This document shows positions 8,384 through 18,336 of a DNA stretch of 64,000 nucleotides, in pieces. The translations under genes were made by a program, and so were the position numbers. Positions within the stretch are counted from its first letter, which is position 1, and each line of letters begins with the position of its first letter. The notes under the pieces are model-generated. The model made no database searches and had not been told where the DNA came from. It saw nothing but the letters and a program-made list of their open reading frames with translations. The stretch spans positions 1-64,000 of the forward strand of contig JAUNBG010000003.1 in assembly GCA_030527205.1 (NCBI GenBank). Direction: 5' to 3'. This DNA is from Planctomycetia bacterium. Its GTDB lineage: Bacteria > Planctomycetota > Planctomycetia > Pirellulales > Thermoguttaceae.

Positions 8384-10906
8384 TTATTTAATGCATGTGT
8401 TTTCAGAATCAATTGGCAATTCATTTCGATTCAATAACAGATTGGTTTCCCAAAAACGAAGCATTAAATTTCTTAAATGAAGCGTTGTTCCTTCTCCTTC
8501 AGAAATTCGATGAGATCGAAACGCATATGACATCAAATCGAACGATTTTCCGTATTTAATCAGTTTGTCAACCAGACGTTCAAATGATTGATAATGGCAA
8601 TTATCATCGCCTGTTCCGTGAATCAAAAGGAGTTTTCCCTGAAGATTTTGCGCAAAAGAATAGGGAGAACCGTTTTGATAACTTTGCGGCGATTCGTCAA
8701 TCAGTCCAGTATATCGTTCTTGATAAATTGTGTCATAATAACGAAAATCAGGGACCGGCGCAACGGCAATTCCAACTTTATATAAATCGGGATAATTAAA
8801 AAGAAGATTCAATGTCGAAGTTCCCCCGGCGCTCCAACCCCAAATTCCGATTCTGTCCGCGTCGATTTTTGAGGAAAATTCCCAATTTTGGAGCAATTTT
8901 CGGAGAGCCGCAGCTTGATCCTGACGACCAATTTGGCCAATTTTTTTATGAATGACTTTTCGCCATAAACGACCTTTGGGAAGAGGCGTTCCTCGATTAT
9001 CAAAGGAAACAACAATGCAACCGCGTTTTGAAAGCATTTGATGAAAAAGATAGGTTGCCCCCCCCCAGCTGTTTTGAACCGTTTGACCGGCAGGTTCTCC
9101 GTAAACATAAATCAGTAACGGATATTTTTGGTTGGGATCGTTTTCATTCCAATCGGGCGGAAGAATATAAAATCCGTCAATTTCAAACGTTTCCCCGGTT
9201 TCTTCGTCTTCTATTTCAAAGGAAAGAAATCCGGTTTTTCCAAGTTTTTCTTGTTCAAGTTTTTCTTTCAGTTCATTATTTTCTTCAATAAGACGAATTT
9301 GCGTCGCGTTGCTTTTGTCAAGTTGAACAAGTTCAAAAGAAGGGGGGACGCCCAAAGACGACCAATTATGAACAGCCAAAGAACTGTCAGCGGAAATCTG
9401 CCATTGATGAAACCCGCTTTCGGAAGACGAAGCTCCCGAAACTTTTGCAAATTGACTGCCGTCAAGGTCAATGCGGAAAAGAAATCTTTCTGTCGCATTT
9501 TCCGGCGACGCGTAAAAATAAAGTCCTGTTTCTATTGATTGTTGGGACGAATTATTGCTTTGGGAAGAAATATTTGAATCTGTTTTCTCGTAATCAAACG
9601 CAACAAAATCAATAATATCCATTTTTTCGGGCGAGATTGCGACGAAATGATTCGGTTCGCTGAGAGACGTCAGATAAAAACGTCGAAAACCGTCTCGTTC
9701 AGAAATCCAAATAAAACGATTGTTATCGGCGAGCCAAATCGGATCATAAACCGAAACCCAGGCAGAATCCGTTTCCGATAAAAGAATCGTTGGCTTCATT
9801 GTTTTGGGATTAATCAGAAGAAGTTCGCAACGATTTTGAGCTCTCGGCATTTTTTGAAGAGTCGGACCTTGAGACGATTTCCAATCCATTCGGGGAATAT
9901 AAAATTCGTTGGGATCGTCAAAAGCGACAAATTTAGCTTTCGGAAGCGTTTTTATATCTTGAAAATCTGTTTGAGGAACGTCAACGATTCCAATTTGAAC
10001 CAAAGCATTTTGGCAACCGACTCGGGGATATTTGAAGGAAATTGTTTTGGGATAAAAATGATTAACCTGATCAATCATTGTAAAGGTTGGTTCATTTGTT
10101 GTATCCAATCTCCAAAAAGCAATTGATTTGCTGTCAGGACTCCAACGAAAACCGTCTTGAATTTCAAATTCCTCTTCATAAACCCAATCAAATGTTCCGT
10201 TGATGATGTCGTCATTTCCGTCCGTTGTTAATGGAATAATATTGCCCGTTGAAATCTCTTCGACATAAAGATTATTTTCGCGAACATAAGCGATATACTG
10301 ACCGTTTGGCGAAAGTTTGGCAAATTGAAGCGTTGATTCGGGAGCTTCCTCGCCGCCGAGTTTGCGAAATATGTTTCTTGTTTTGTCAAGAATCCAATAA
10401 TCGCCTCGAGAATGAGTTCGCCAGACTTTTTTCGTATTTGTATAAATAAGAAATTGAGACCAGTCATTTGAAAAATCATAATGAGCGATTGAAATCGGTT
10501 TCTCATTTCGAATTTTCCCGTTTTCGTCTCGAATGGTCGGAACCAATTCCGAGGCATGAACCAAAATCGTTGTTTGACCCGAAATTGGATCTTCCCAAAT
10601 AATATCCGTTCCGCCGCATTCGTCTTTTGACGCAACAAGTTTTGAATATTTGTTTCCTGTTTTCGCCCAATGAACGCTCAAACCAGCGGCCAAAAAATCA
10701 TTGGAACCATAAATGCGTTCAACGGTCAAGGTTGATTCGGAATTTTGTGCGATTATTGCCAAACTGTTATTATCGGATCGATGCGTCTGACCTGTAACGT
10801 CATCAACTGTTTGGGCTCGAAGAGTTGAATCATTGACGCTTAAAATAATGAGAATCAATAAAAGAAACAATCGGTCAAATTTTATTCTGTTGACATTCAA
10901 AAGCAT
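8384..10906 (-). CDS. Secreted dipeptidyl-peptidase IV-like serine peptidase (S9B)
   Basis: Removes N-terminal dipeptides from peptides outside the cytoplasm. The 840-residue product starts with a signal peptide (hydrophobic core FLLLILIILSV, then AQ). A beta-propeller DPPIV_N region follows, with RWSPDSKSIAFWR and DWVYEEEF, the latter resembling the Glu-Glu motif that binds the substrate N-terminus. The C-terminal alpha/beta hydrolase has nucleophile Ser692 in GWSAGG, Asp767 in HGTGDDN and His799 in RSHRISEGEG. A Ser/Asn/Gln-rich insert sits in the propeller (SNISSQSNNSSQQS). A run of nine G encodes SWGGAT, a family-conserved spot, and is in frame. The ATG at 10906 is preceded by the weak site AAAGAGAAACC. 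The gene looks monocistronic. Confidence 0.92.
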   Translation of the reverse strand: MLLNVNRIKFDRLFLLLILIILSVNDSTLRAQTVDDVTGQTHRSDNNSLAIIAQNSESTLTVERIYGSNDFLAAGLSVHWAKTGNKYSKLVASKDECGGTDIIWEDPISGQTTILVHASELVPTIRDENGKIRNEKPISIAHYDFSNDWSQFLIYTNTKKVWRTHSRGDYWILDKTRNIFRKLGGEEAPESTLQFAKLSPNGQYIAYVRENNLYVEEISTGNIIPLTTDGNDDIINGTFDWVYEEEFEIQDGFRWSPDSKSIAFWRLDTTNEPTFTMIDQVNHFYPKTISFKYPRVGCQNALVQIGIVDVPQTDFQDIKTLPKAKFVAFDDPNEFYIPRMDWKSSQGPTLQKMPRAQNRCELLLINPKTMKPTILLSETDSAWVSVYDPIWLADNNRFIWISERDGFRRFYLTSLSEPNHFVAISPEKMDIIDFVAFDYEKTDSNISSQSNNSSQQSIETGLYFYASPENATERFLFRIDLDGSQFAKVSGASSSESGFHQWQISADSSLAVHNWSSLGVPPSFELVQLDKSNATQIRLIEENNELKEKLEQEKLGKTGFLSFEIEDEETGETFEIDGFYILPPDWNENDPNQKYPLLIYVYGEPAGQTVQNSWGGATYLFHQMLSKRGCIVVSFDNRGTPLPKGRLWRKVIHKKIGQIGRQDQAAALRKLLQNWEFSSKIDADRIGIWGWSAGGTSTLNLLFNYPDLYKVGIAVAPVPDFRYYDTIYQERYTGLIDESPQSYQNGSPYSFAQNLQGKLLLIHGTGDDNCHYQSFERLVDKLIKYGKSFDLMSYAFRSHRISEGEGTTLHLRNLMLRFWETNLLLNRNELPIDSENTCIK

Positions 10907-11469
10907 TGGTTTCTCTTTCTTTTATAATAATGACATAATATTTGCGGAAAAAAGTTCTGCCCCAAAAAGAGACAAGTCGTTTTCTTCCAGGTAAGGTTGT
11001 CGAAAACGGATTGAGTAAATCAAAAAACGCGAACCAATGAACCGTTGACTTGGCAAACTCGACAACGTTGAGTCGATTAGGAAAAGGCATAATCGGTTGA
11101 TTTGAATGGTTCCCGTTTTTATTATTGTTTGAAGTTGCGTTATTCCAAAGAGACAAAATGGTCGAGAAGTTCCTATTGAACCGCAATAGAGTCTAAAATG
11201 AAACATTGATAAAAAGGTTAAGGAAACGATTTCAAAGCGATTCTTTTTAATGAAATATAACATTCTTTGGGGGTTTTACAAGAGAAATTTAAAAAGGTTT
11301 AATGATCCTTCAAGAAATTTTTCGTCGCTTCAATAGAATAAAAGAATGATTTCCTTTCGAGAATAATTATCGAGCGGACTTTTCTTTGTCTTATTTTAAT
11401 TATATAATATATTTTGTGCAATTCTTTTATTTGTTGTAATTCGCCTGTTTTTCGGAGAAGAATCAATCA
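10907..11469. other. Intergenic region between divergent genes
   Basis: No supported gene. Frames on the minus strand (for example 10922-11263) have no recognisable protein features. A TATAAT hexamer at 11403-11408 could be the -10 box for the kinase gene, but no good -35 is spaced from it. Confidence 0.4.
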
Positions 11470-13158
11470 ATGCCGATATCGTTTCCCTTTTTCAATACAT
11501 TTCGCAATATTCGACGCGTCTCTGAAATTGTCGGCATTCTCATTCGTTTTGGTTTGGGCGATTTTGTTCGAATGTTTGGTTTAGAACGTTTTTATCGACG
11601 AAGCCGCAATCTCTTTTCGAAACCCAAAGCCGATAATATTTCAGACAATCTGACATTTGCGAAACGAATACGGATTGTTTTTGAAGAATTGGGGCCGACA
11701 TTCATCAAATTTGGCCAGATTTTAAGCGTTCGTTCCGATATATTGCCTTCAGAAATGATCCAGGAACTCAAACTCTTACAAGATCAATGCGTCGAACTCC
11801 CTTTTTCAAAAATAGAAGAAATTCTTCAAAATAATTTTCAAGGCGATTGGAAAACGGTTTTTCGTTCGATCGAAGAAAAGCCGCTTGCCGCAGGCTCAAT
11901 AGCGCAAACTCATCGAACCGTTTTGATCGATGGAACTCATGCCGTCATCAAAATCATGCGTCCCAATATTCAATCAATAATCAACGCCGATCTTGAGGTT
12001 CTTCTTTTTATTGCCAAACAAATCGAATCATATGAACCTAATCTTGGATTCAGCCCCATTTCAATGGTTCAAGAATTTTCCGTCCAGCTTTTTCAAGAAT
12101 TGGATTTTCAAAATGAAGCTCAAGCAACCGAGCGTTTGGGAAGACTTTTTGCCGATTCTGCAACGGTTCATTTTCCGAAAGTTTATTGGCAGGCGACAAC
12201 GAAAGAAGTTCTAACAATAGAAGAAATTCATGGAAATCCAATTTCCCGTTTGGATGTTAATAATATCTCGGAAAAAGATCGACAGTTAATTGTTGATCAT
12301 CTTTTTCATGCGGTTTTTCGTCAATGTTTCGAATTCGGTTTTTTTCATGCCGATCCGCATCCAGGCAATATATTCGTTAATAAAGATAATGTCGTTATTT
12401 TCATTGATTGCGGATTAACCTGTCATTTGGATCGAAAAACGTCCGATCTTCTCGCTGGAATCTTTTATGGAATCGTTTCCGATAATCCTGATCGCGTTTT
12501 GAATTCTGTCGTTCAACTGGCAGACGTCAAGCCGGTTATCGCTGGACGTCGCGATTTTTATTCCGATATTTCAACTTATGTCGCAAGGTTCCAGTCCGTT
12601 CCATTAAACCAACTCAATATCAGCCGCATTTTACAGGACTTTTTCGTTAAACTTCGAAAATATCATATCTCTTGCCCAAGCGATATTCTTTTCCTTATTA
12701 AAACAATGAGTTTGTTGGAAGGGATTATCGCGTCGGTTTTGCCGGACTTTAATTTTGTTGAGCATGCCAAACCCTATATCTTTCGCTTGATTCAACGACG
12801 GTTCAGTCCTCGACAAATAACGCGGGAATTATTTCAGACGCTAGACAGTTATAGTCGTTTCTTTGCGAAATTTCCCGATCATATTGATCAGGCATTTGCA
12901 ATGCTGAAACAGGGAGAAACTCAACTCAAACTTTCGCATGAAGGCCTTGAACATCTTGATCGAACGATAACCTGGGCAAGTTGGCGCTTAGCCAATATGT
13001 TTTTTTGTTGTTCTTTAATCTTGGCCGGTTCTATTTTAATTTTAGCGGAATGTTTTGCCGATCAAAAGAGCTTGCTTTGGGAAATCGGGTTGGCCAGCAT
13101 TTTTTTAGCGCTGGGACTCTCTTTAGCCAGTTATTTTCCCGTCTGGTTTCGAAAATAG
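11470..13158 (+). CDS. ABC1/AarF/UbiB-family atypical protein kinase
   Basis: A membrane-anchored ATPase/kinase-like protein of the UbiB family, linked in other bacteria to isoprenoid quinone synthesis or lipid handling. In 562 residues the hallmarks are all visible: ELGPTFIKFGQILSVRSD with the KxGQ motif, the Ala-rich loop AAGSIAQTHRTVL, the Lys in HAVIKIMRP, catalytic HADPHPGNIF and metal-binding FIDCGLT. Two hydrophobic helices at the C-terminus (FFCCSLILAGSILIL and LASIFLALGLSLASYF) would anchor it. The start at 11470 follows CGGAGAAGAATCAATCA. No ubiquinone or menaquinone gene lies next to it. It faces uppS, an isoprenoid gene, tail to tail. Confidence 0.9.
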   Translation: MPISFPFFNTFRNIRRVSEIVGILIRFGLGDFVRMFGLERFYRRSRNLFSKPKADNISDNLTFAKRIRIVFEELGPTFIKFGQILSVRSDILPSEMIQELKLLQDQCVELPFSKIEEILQNNFQGDWKTVFRSIEEKPLAAGSIAQTHRTVLIDGTHAVIKIMRPNIQSIINADLEVLLFIAKQIESYEPNLGFSPISMVQEFSVQLFQELDFQNEAQATERLGRLFADSATVHFPKVYWQATTKEVLTIEEIHGNPISRLDVNNISEKDRQLIVDHLFHAVFRQCFEFGFFHADPHPGNIFVNKDNVVIFIDCGLTCHLDRKTSDLLAGIFYGIVSDNPDRVLNSVVQLADVKPVIAGRRDFYSDISTYVARFQSVPLNQLNISRILQDFFVKLRKYHISCPSDILFLIKTMSLLEGIIASVLPDFNFVEHAKPYIFRLIQRRFSPRQITRELFQTLDSYSRFFAKFPDHIDQAFAMLKQGETQLKLSHEGLEHLDRTITWASWRLANMFFCCSLILAGSILILAECFADQKSLLWEIGLASIFLALGLSLASYFPVWFRK

Positions 13159-13284
13159 AAATAAAAATCGAATCGAATGTCGCTATTCATATTTCGAAGC
13201 AGAAAGGAAATTCCCCTTTCGTCATTCTGACATTGCGGTCTTGTAACCCCGATGAACCGGGGCGATTGATTTGAGTTCAATCTT

Positions 13285-14085
13285 TTATTTCAGTGTTTTT
13301 TTCGAAAGAAAATTTTCATTCAAACCGCCATAACGTCGATCGCGTCGGCAAAATGAGTCAATCGCTTTCAACAATTCCGCTCGATCGAAATCAGGCCATA
13401 AAACGTCGCTTATCCAAATTTCCGCATAACTGAGTTGCCAAAGAAGATAATTGCTTAATCGAAATTCATGAGCTGTTCGAATTAATAAATCGGGATCAGG
13501 AAAGCCGCCTGTATACAAATGAGACGCAAAATAATCTTCGTCGATCAACTCGTCAATGTTTGCTTTTCCTGAGTTCTTAAGAAGTTTGGTTCGCGTTGGA
13601 ATATCGTCCAATTCATGAACAATGGCTCGAACGGCATCAACAATTTCGGCGCGGCTTCCATAATTAATCGCTAAACGAAGAATGAGCCCGGTATTTCGCG
13701 AACAGAGACGAACTGTTTCGTCCATAGCTTCCAAAATATCTTGCGGAATTCCAGATCGTCGACCGATTATTTCTAATCGAATATTTTTTTCCTGAAGTTC
13801 TGAACGTTCCTGAATGACATAAAACTTGAGAAGAGCCATTAAAGCATTCAATTCAATTTCCGGGCGTTTCCAATTTTCGCTTGAAAAACAATAAAGAGTC
13901 AATTGTTCAATTTGGAGTTCATCGCAAGCCGCAGTTATTTGACGAACGGCTTGGACTCCTTGACGATGTCCCTCCGATCGCGGAAGACCCCTTTGTTGCG
14001 CCCAACGTCCGTTGCCGTCCATGATAATCGCAATATGTCGCGGTTTTTTTGTTTTTTGTGAATGCGTTTGATTTGAAGAAGTCAT
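13285..14085 (-). CDS. uppS: Isoprenyl transferase (undecaprenyl diphosphate synthase)
   Basis: A cis-prenyltransferase that extends farnesyl diphosphate with isopentenyl diphosphate to make the C55 lipid carrier for cell-wall glycans. The 266 residues carry the family signatures. IAIIMDGNGRWAQQRG contains the catalytic Asp23. Others are RSEGHRQGV, FSSENWKRP, INYGSRAEIVDA and the C-terminal SYAEIWISDVLWPDF with RRYGG. The start at 14085 gives a short polar leader before the first strand. A small palindrome (CCCCG/CGGGG at about 13246-13261) lies in the gap towards the convergent UbiB-like gene but lacks a T run. Confidence 0.94.
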   Translation of the reverse strand: MTSSNQTHSQKTKKPRHIAIIMDGNGRWAQQRGLPRSEGHRQGVQAVRQITAACDELQIEQLTLYCFSSENWKRPEIELNALMALLKFYVIQERSELQEKNIRLEIIGRRSGIPQDILEAMDETVRLCSRNTGLILRLAINYGSRAEIVDAVRAIVHELDDIPTRTKLLKNSGKANIDELIDEDYFASHLYTGGFPDPDLLIRTAHEFRLSNYLLWQLSYAEIWISDVLWPDFDRAELLKAIDSFCRRDRRYGGLNENFLSKKTLK

Positions 14086-14301
14086 TCGTTATTCAATCAG
14101 GTCAGAAAAGTTGATAAGCGGGCAATAAAGGAATTAAATAATAAAAGTTCAAAAGCATTTTTTAACTAAAAACGCTTTCTTTTCAAATTCCGAATCCGAA
14201 AAAGGCAACCGAATTTGCCCTTTCAAAATCCTTTCGTTGACGGATTGACCGATCCAACGAATTTGGCTTTTTTCAAGTTTTGGAAATAAATGTTCAAATA
14301 A

Positions 14302-15108
14302 TTATTTTTGAACAGGAAACAAATCGTAAACGCGGACATAATCAATGAGGGTTTCGTCAGGCAATGACGCTGTTTTGATATCTCCGGCCCAACTTCCGAT
14401 TTCATCGGAAAGTTTGAGATAAAGCGGAACGTTACAAATTCCGTCTGCTGTTGTTTCCCATTCCAAATTGCCGTCGATATAAAATCGATAAGCGTCATCG
14501 GCCCACCAAAGACCAAATGTATGAAAACCGTCCATAACTTTGTCAATTTTGGCAACATGTCCGACGGATTGATGCTCTTTTCCGTAACCGTCCCAATGAA
14601 TCGCAAAATTAACGCGTTCATCAAGCCAGGGTTTTTCCATAATATCTATTTCTGCGCCGTTTTGACTTCCTTCGCCAAGATTTCCTTCCGAAGCTGAATA
14701 AAGCCAAAAAGCGGACCAATGACCAACTTCTTGATGCATTTTCATGCGAGTTACAAAAAAACCTTTCGCTTTTTCATATTTTCCGCGAGTTCGAAGACAA
14801 CCGTCAACAAATTGCCCCTCTTCGTCTTGAAAAATCATCATTTTGAGATTGCCCTGACCGTCAAGCGCAAATGACTTTGGCGACCAAAAGCCGTCCCGGC
14901 GCGGATGATTGGGCGCTTCCCATTTGTTCTGATAATCAATTTCGACGCCATCAAATTCGTCGTTCCAGACAAGTTTCCATTCCATTCCTTCTGGCGGCGC
15001 CGGAAGTTGATCTTGATATTGACCTTCCAACTCTGGAATTGTTGATTGCTGAGCAAATATTGACGCTGTAGCAAAAATCAAAAAAATACTCAAAAAACAT
15101 TTTTTCAT
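14302..15108 (-). CDS. Secreted glycoside hydrolase family 16 (beta-glucanase type)
   Basis: Cleaves internal beta-1,3 or beta-1,4 linkages in glucans or galactans outside the cytoplasm. The 268-residue protein starts with the signal peptide MKKCFLSIFLIFATASIFA. The GH16 catalytic core EIDIME is present, with nucleophile Glu153, assisting Asp155 and acid/base Glu158. Trp-rich substrate-cleft segments surround it (WKLVWNDEFDG, GHWSAFWLYS, HTFGLWWADD). I chose the ATG at 15108 because AAGGA lies 8 bases upstream and the signal peptide then begins correctly. The frame also has an upstream start at 15144 that would add 12 polar residues. The exact polysaccharide cannot be told from motifs alone. 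Confidence 0.92.
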   Translation of the reverse strand: MKKCFLSIFLIFATASIFAQQSTIPELEGQYQDQLPAPPEGMEWKLVWNDEFDGVEIDYQNKWEAPNHPRRDGFWSPKSFALDGQGNLKMMIFQDEEGQFVDGCLRTRGKYEKAKGFFVTRMKMHQEVGHWSAFWLYSASEGNLGEGSQNGAEIDIMEKPWLDERVNFAIHWDGYGKEHQSVGHVAKIDKVMDGFHTFGLWWADDAYRFYIDGNLEWETTADGICNVPLYLKLSDEIGSWAGDIKTASLPDETLIDYVRVYDLFPVQK

Positions 15109-15498
15109 GAGATGATTCCTTGTTTTTATAGGATTTTGTGGCAAAATAAAGGGAAATGATTAGTTTTGATAAAATGAAAATGAATTTTCAAGCAATCAAA
15201 AGAATTGAAAATATTAAGCCAGACCATATTTGGGGAATAATTGGTTTCGCCAATCATTCCGATTCGCAAAACGCAACGGACATTGTTGCTGTTTGACCTA
15301 TAATGAGCGTTATTTTCGTTATAATTTGTTTCTCTTTGTTGATATTTGACAAACGACCCAATGAATCAGCAAACGCTGAAATCCTTGCATAATTCTCGTT
15401 GACGGAATTCCAAATCTTGATCTGAATTTGACTGATTCTAAATGAATATTATTTTCATTTTACACAATATTATTAAGAATGAAAGCCAGAGGTTTAAA
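15109..15498. other. Intergenic region between divergent GH16 and lysA
   Basis: No gene is supported. TATAAT occurs at 15299-15304 and TTGACA near 15349, but they are in the wrong order to form one promoter. The lysA frame is open upstream to an ATG at 15442 that has no ribosome site. Confidence 0.4.
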
Positions 15499-16779
15499 AT
15501 GTCAGACCATTTTACATTTTGCAATCGACGTTCGGAAATATCAGGAATTCCCGTTAAAGAACTTGCTCAGGAATTCGGAACGCCTCTGTTTGTTTATGAT
15601 GCCGCTTCAATCAAACAACGTTTAGCCGACCTCGCTTCCTTTGACATTGTTCGATATGCTCAGAAAGCTTGTTCCAATATTGCGATTCTCAAACTTCTTC
15701 GAGAAAATGGCGCTGTTATTGATGCCGTAAGCGCAATGGAAATCAAACGAGCCTTGGCGGCAGGTTATTCTGTCGAACCGGAAGCGGAAGGCAAACCATA
15801 TCCGATTGTTTATACAGCGGATATTTTTGACAAAGAAGCCTTGGATTTAATCGCCGATGAGGCTCCCGTTCATGTCAATTGCGGTTCTATGGATATGATT
15901 TGGCAACTCGGAGAACGCGCTCCCGGTCGAAAAATAACGCTTCGAATTAATCCTGGATTCGGGCATGGTCACAGTCAGAAGACGAATACAGGCGGCGATC
16001 AGGCGAAACATGGGATTTGGTTCAGCGAAGTTCATCGCTGCTTGGACTTGGCGGCTCATTTCGATTTGGAAGTCGTTGGGCTTCATATGCATATTGGTTC
16101 CGGAACCGATTTGGACCATTTGGCCAAGGTTTGCGAGGCAATGGCAAACGTTGCGTTGACCAATCCATTTGATATAACAACGATCAGTTGCGGCGGCGGT
16201 CTTCCGATTCCTTACAAAAACGGCGAAGAATATATCGATTTAAAGGAATATCATCGACTTTGGCAGACAACAATGGATCATTTGGAAAGCAAATTTGGTC
16301 ATCCGATTCATTTGGAAATTGAGCCCGGTCGTTATCTGCTTGCCGAAAGTTGTTGTTTGTTGAGTCAGATTCGGGCAGTCAAAAAACAGGGGGAAAATGA
16401 TTTTTATCTCGTTGATGCCGGATTTAATGACTTGGTTCGTCCGATTATGTATGGGGCATATCATCCGATTTCAATCGCCTCGGGAGATGATACTCCTTTG
16501 AGCGAGAAAGAAAAGGATGTTATTATTGGCGGCCCTCTTTGCGAATCCGGAGACATTTTTACGCAAGAAGAGGGCGGATTTGTTTCCAAACGTCGACTTC
16601 CTGTTGCCGACGTTGGCGATTATCTCATTTTGGAGAAAACCGGCGCTTATGGCTCGGTTATGAGTTCAAATTATAATTCCAAACCCTTTGCTGCTGAAAT
16701 TCTTATTTCCGAGGGCAAACCGAAGCTGATTCGCAAACGACAGACATTTGAGCAGTTGATTGAAAATGAAATCTTTTGA
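15499..16779 (+). CDS. lysA: Diaminopimelate decarboxylase-like enzyme
   Basis: A PLP-dependent fold III decarboxylase that turns meso-diaminopimelate into lysine, the last step of lysine synthesis. In 426 residues it shows FGTPLFVYD, the PLP-binding Lys56 in YAQKACSN, the phosphate-binding GGGLPIPY, EPGRYLLAE and the active-site Cys in CESGDIF from the partner subunit. The start at 15499 follows AGAGG with 6-7 bases spacing; an earlier ATG at 15442 lacks one. YAQKACSN in place of the commoner YAxKAN, and the region around GFGHGHSQKTNTGG, leave open a relative such as carboxynorspermidine decarboxylase, but length and motifs favour LysA. No other lysine gene is adjacent. Confidence 0.85.
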   Translation: MSDHFTFCNRRSEISGIPVKELAQEFGTPLFVYDAASIKQRLADLASFDIVRYAQKACSNIAILKLLRENGAVIDAVSAMEIKRALAAGYSVEPEAEGKPYPIVYTADIFDKEALDLIADEAPVHVNCGSMDMIWQLGERAPGRKITLRINPGFGHGHSQKTNTGGDQAKHGIWFSEVHRCLDLAAHFDLEVVGLHMHIGSGTDLDHLAKVCEAMANVALTNPFDITTISCGGGLPIPYKNGEEYIDLKEYHRLWQTTMDHLESKFGHPIHLEIEPGRYLLAESCCLLSQIRAVKKQGENDFYLVDAGFNDLVRPIMYGAYHPISIASGDDTPLSEKEKDVIIGGPLCESGDIFTQEEGGFVSKRRLPVADVGDYLILEKTGAYGSVMSSNYNSKPFAAEILISEGKPKLIRKRQTFEQLIENEIF

Positions 16780-16949
16780 TTGATTGTTTTGATAAAATAT
16801 CTTATTCAGCGCGTTATTCTGAATCATTCGAAAAGAGTATTTCAATTGTTTGACTTTGAGAATTCGATCCGTTCTGAATCATTGTTATGAAGAATTTCGG
16901 ATTAACGCAGATTCAAACGAACGGATTATATTATTTTTGAGGGGAATCG

Positions 16950-17087
16950 TTGCTGAAGTCAAACAACAGATTGAGTCGCTTCGGCTCATTGGAACTTTGG
17001 GATATTCTCAATCCTGTTTCTGATTGGAAACGCTGTTTGAAACTTGCCGCCATTTCGCGTTTGTCTGGAATGGCTTTATTCATATAA
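16950..17087 (+). CDS. Possible small protein or gene remnant (45 aa)
   Basis: A TTG start preceded by TGAGGGGAATCG opens a 45-residue frame with protein-like composition (segment LWDILNPVSDWKRCLKLA). It ends 1 base before the stop of the convergent chorismatase-like gene. I do not recognise it. It may be the C-terminal scrap of a lost gene or chance. The rest of 16780-17088 shows nothing else. Confidence 0.22.
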   Translation: MLKSNNRLSRFGSLELWDILNPVSDWKRCLKLAAISRLSGMALFI

Positions 17088-17088
17088 A

Positions 17089-18336
17089 CTATTTTGCAAG
17101 TCTTTGACAAGAGACAACGCCCTCAATTTCAACCAAAAGATCGTCGCGGCAAATATCAGATATTGTATAAACGACTGGCGTATTTCCCATTTTTTTTTCG
17201 CATATGGCTCGGACTTTTTCAACGTCGCTCGGATATTTTATATAGACGCGGGCGGAACAGAAATTGTTGAGATAAGCATCATATCCTTCGATCCCATGCT
17301 TTTTCATATTATCGCCGGAAATGAGAGCCTTGATATTGTCCAGAGTTTGATTGGTTTGTCCTTCAATATCGTCAATGAAGACGGTTTCCGAGTTGATAAT
17401 GCTTGCGGTTCCGGAAACATAAATGGAACAACAATCGTCATAAGAAACAGCCATTGCTCGCGAAAATTTAGGGCTCTGAGGACTATAAACCTCTCCGTAA
17501 TCGAAAGCGGGCGTCTGTTCGGGATTCTCCAATGGAATCGCCAGAACGTCTTTCCGTTGCGTTTGAATGGCCATTGCGCTGAGTCGGACATCAACGTCAT
17601 CGGAACCAATTCCTGTGCTCGCCGGATAAACTGTCCGTTGAATCGTTTCGGGAACAAGATTCTCAAGAAACCGGGTTCCTTCAAAAAAAACGGTTCGAGC
17701 GCGATTCAATTCTTTATAACGTTGCGTTTTGCCTTCGGAGAGAAGGATATTTCCCTGATAAATCCAGGTTCGTAAAAGATTCGTGATCGAAAAGCCATTC
17801 TTATCCAAAATATCGCGCATTTTAGCAAACGAATTAAACGCCCGATGATAAGCGCCGACTGGTTTTTCGTCTGGAATCAAATCGCCAAAATAACCAATTG
17901 AAATATTAGAATAATCAATCGTTATGGCATGCTCGTCGTGACGCAAAAATCGAACTCGTTTCGTTTCTCCGTGAATGGCATGAACTTCGATGACCAAAAA
18001 CAAATCCTTATCGCAAGGACACTGAGGAACATAAGTTATAACAGGGAGATTATCGCCATAATAATCGATCATTAATTTTCGAACAAGCTGCTTATCGCCA
18101 ATATTTCGCAGAAAAACGGTTTGATGAGCAACGGAACCAAGCATTCTTTCTTTTTCGAGGATTGCATGAAGACGCTTTAGAACGGAAAAGGTTTGACTTT
18201 GACAATCTCCTTCTTTATCGGGAGAAATAACCGCGTTTAAATGAATGATTCCTTTGTTATCGACCAAAGAATAAACGCAGCCGCAACCGTTAACCTTATA
18301 AAAATGATGTTCAAATTTTTTGTTCTCAGAAACCAT
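17089..18336 (-). CDS. Chorismatase/RidA-fold protein (FkbO/Hyg5/XanB2-like)
   Basis: Members of this family hydrolyse chorismate to dihydroxycyclohexadiene-carboxylate or to hydroxybenzoates. The 415 residues have the two-part layout of chorismatases, an N-terminal alpha/beta region and a C-terminal YjgF/RidA-like domain. Segments that fit are RTWIYQGNIL, the ELNRAR helix, TVYPASTGIG, IYVSGTASI and the closing DLLVEIEGV with Glu403 and Glu405. A Glu in this closing segment is, as I recall, catalytic in FkbO and Hyg5. An N-terminal Cys cluster (GCGC) and CPCDKD are unusual. There is no secondary-metabolite gene nearby, so the product's use is unknown. A plain double RidA deaminase is the alternative. 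The ATG at 18336 has GGAA shortly upstream. Confidence 0.68.
   Translation of the reverse strand: MVSENKKFEHHFYKVNGCGCVYSLVDNKGIIHLNAVISPDKEGDCQSQTFSVLKRLHAILEKERMLGSVAHQTVFLRNIGDKQLVRKLMIDYYGDNLPVITYVPQCPCDKDLFLVIEVHAIHGETKRVRFLRHDEHAITIDYSNISIGYFGDLIPDEKPVGAYHRAFNSFAKMRDILDKNGFSITNLLRTWIYQGNILLSEGKTQRYKELNRARTVFFEGTRFLENLVPETIQRTVYPASTGIGSDDVDVRLSAMAIQTQRKDVLAIPLENPEQTPAFDYGEVYSPQSPKFSRAMAVSYDDCCSIYVSGTASIINSETVFIDDIEGQTNQTLDNIKALISGDNMKKHGIEGYDAYLNNFCSARVYIKYPSDVEKVRAICEKKMGNTPVVYTISDICRDDLLVEIEGVVSCQRLAK

Noticed and set aside
13240-13265. Terminator between the UbiB-like gene and uppS
   Set aside because: CCCCG/CGGGG is only 5 bp and no T run follows on either strand.
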